Source: UBA5109 sp965662565
Lineage (GTDB): Bacteria; Pseudomonadota; Gammaproteobacteria; Pseudomonadales; Pseudohongiellaceae
Length of the DNA: 15,459 bases
Direction: 5' to 3'
NCBI GenBank assembly: GCA_965662565.1
Contig: CBFIHS010000042.1
Coordinates: 1 to 15,459, forward strand
Positions within the stretch are counted from its first letter, which is position 1. Every line of letters starts with the position of its first letter. Of this stretch, positions 14,695-15,459 are shown one piece after another. The notes under the pieces were generated by a model. The model was not told where the DNA came from. It did not search any database and saw only the letters and a program-made list of their open reading frames with translations. Made by a program: the position numbers and the translations under genes.

Positions 14695-15459
14695 TTAAAG
14701 CAGTGTGACATCTTTGGTGAATTGTCGCTTAATTAATTTTTGAAACTCCCCTCCCAATTCACGATAAAAATTCCGCAAAGGAGAAGTATTACGCCAAGCC
14801 AATGCGTGAATACGAAAAATTTGTTCATCCTCGATTTCTAAGATATGCAGCTTATCCCGAGCGGCTATTTCTGATCGTATGTACAAAGCAGGCATGAAGG
14901 CAATTCCCATTTCCATATAAACCATCTGTCGAATAGCATCCAAACTAGTACCTTCATAATCTCTTAATAAGTCCGCATCAAAACGAGTACAGAGGTCTTC
15001 AACTTGCTTATAGAAAAGATGGTGCTCTTCTATGGTCAGCACGGCTTCTCCAGCTAGGCGACTAGCCTTAATAGTTTTGTCTTTTGCGAAAGCATGCTCA
15101 CTACTGGTTACCAAATAAATAGGTTCGCGAAACAATGGCATTACTGTAATTGAAGGATTATTCAAAGGCAGGGTTGTAAAGATTAAGTCGTAATTACCAG
15201 AGCTCAAACCCTGAGCGAGACTAGTGTAAACCTCTTCTCGCACGAAAAGTTTTACGTTTTTGTACTTGGTGTGTATTTGTGGAAGAATCCATGGCAAAGC
15301 ATAAGGCCCTAAAGACGGAGTCACACCTAAACGAAAAGTCCCTGTTGGGCCTTTTGCTGCGAAGTTAGCCGATTCCACAATAGCACTGGCTGCATTAATA
15401 GCGGTTCGAGTTTCCGGCAGCAAATCACGGCCTAAGGGAGTCAAAGAAATTCCGCCTCG
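14695..15459 (-). CDS. OxyR-like LysR-family regulator, N-terminus outside window
   Basis: The open frame runs off the right edge. What is visible is the linker helix ('GGISLTPLGRDLLPETRTAI') and the whole effector-binding domain of a LysR-type regulator; the helix-turn-helix lies outside. It resembles OxyR closely: 'LGVTPSLGPYALPWILPQIH' corresponds to E. coli 'IGLIPTVGPYLLPHIIPMLH', and 'GTSLDAIRQMVYMEMGIAFMPAL' to 'ATSLETLRNMVAAGSGITLLPAL'. In the redox loop 'LTIEEHHLFYKQVEDLC' aligns with OxyR 'LMLEDGHCLRDQAMGFC'. The peroxidatic C199 is leucine here (codon 15016-15018), while the C208 equivalent is kept (codon 14989-14991). It may therefore not sense peroxide by the OxyR disulfide, or may be a paralog with another ligand. 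Same strand as purL, 122 bases upstream; a functional link is not evident. Confidence 0.9.
   Translation of the reverse strand, partial: RGGISLTPLGRDLLPETRTAINAASAIVESANFAAKGPTGTFRLGVTPSLGPYALPWILPQIHTKYKNVKLFVREEVYTSLAQGLSSGNYDLIFTTLPLNNPSITVMPLFREPIYLVTSSEHAFAKDKTIKASRLAGEAVLTIEEHHLFYKQVEDLCTRFDADLLRDYEGTSLDAIRQMVYMEMGIAFMPALYIRSEIAARDKLHILEIEDEQIFRIHALAWRNTSPLRNFYRELGGEFQKLIKRQFTKDVTLL

Noticed and set aside
14654..14696. AATCTG ... CAGATT inverted repeat between the LysR and purL genes as a terminator
   Set aside because: The arms are only six bases with a loop of about 30 bases and no T run at a suitable position.

Overview
This window looks like a chromosomal stretch from a free-living, moderately AT-rich gammaproteobacterium, possibly marine. 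The evidence is the long single-chain PurL typical of gamma/betaproteobacteria, an MltD-type transglycosylase with LysM repeats, a small Trp-rich TIGR02450 protein, a HI0933/YhiN flavoprotein, a YbcJ-type S4 protein and a single-domain CspA-family protein. I cannot name the genus. No rRNA, tRNA, CRISPR array, insertion sequence or phage gene was found. No gene-free stretch exceeds 300 bases; the longest (4838-5069) is the leader of the cold-shock gene.

Layout. At the left edge, on the + strand, the last codons of an ABC-transporter ATPase are followed by its ABC-2 membrane partner. An assembly gap of 10 Ns interrupts the permease. Everything else is on the - strand, so genes below are given right to left, in transcription order. 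The right edge holds an OxyR-like LysR regulator without its DNA-binding N-terminus. Next are purL (purine synthesis), a Rid-family protein, a HI0933-type flavoprotein and a YbcJ-like S4 RNA-binding protein. A run of small membrane or accessory genes follows: an ICMT-like methyltransferase, a 62-aa membrane protein, a TIGR02450 protein and a membrane-anchored ABM-domain protein. A compact exporter cluster comes next: an SMR pump, YjdM/PhnA-like zinc ribbon, LysE/RhtB exporter and an 82-aa membrane protein. Then come a cold-shock gene with its own promoter, structured leader and strong terminator, a NIF3/YqfO-like PII-fold protein overlapping a secreted DUF4159 protein, and an MltD-like lytic transglycosylase that converges on the ABC permease.

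How the parts fit. Most of the window is ordinary core or peripheral metabolism, cell-wall turnover, efflux and stress response. I did not find a clear multi-gene novel system. Points worth a second look are the OxyR-like regulator lacking the peroxidatic cysteine position, the NIF3-like/DUF4159 overlapping pair, a 16-bp tandem repeat that duplicates the 3' end of the ABM gene, the Rid protein lacking the canonical arginine and apparently starting at TTG, and the cold-shock leader. Several starts appear to be TTG or GTG.
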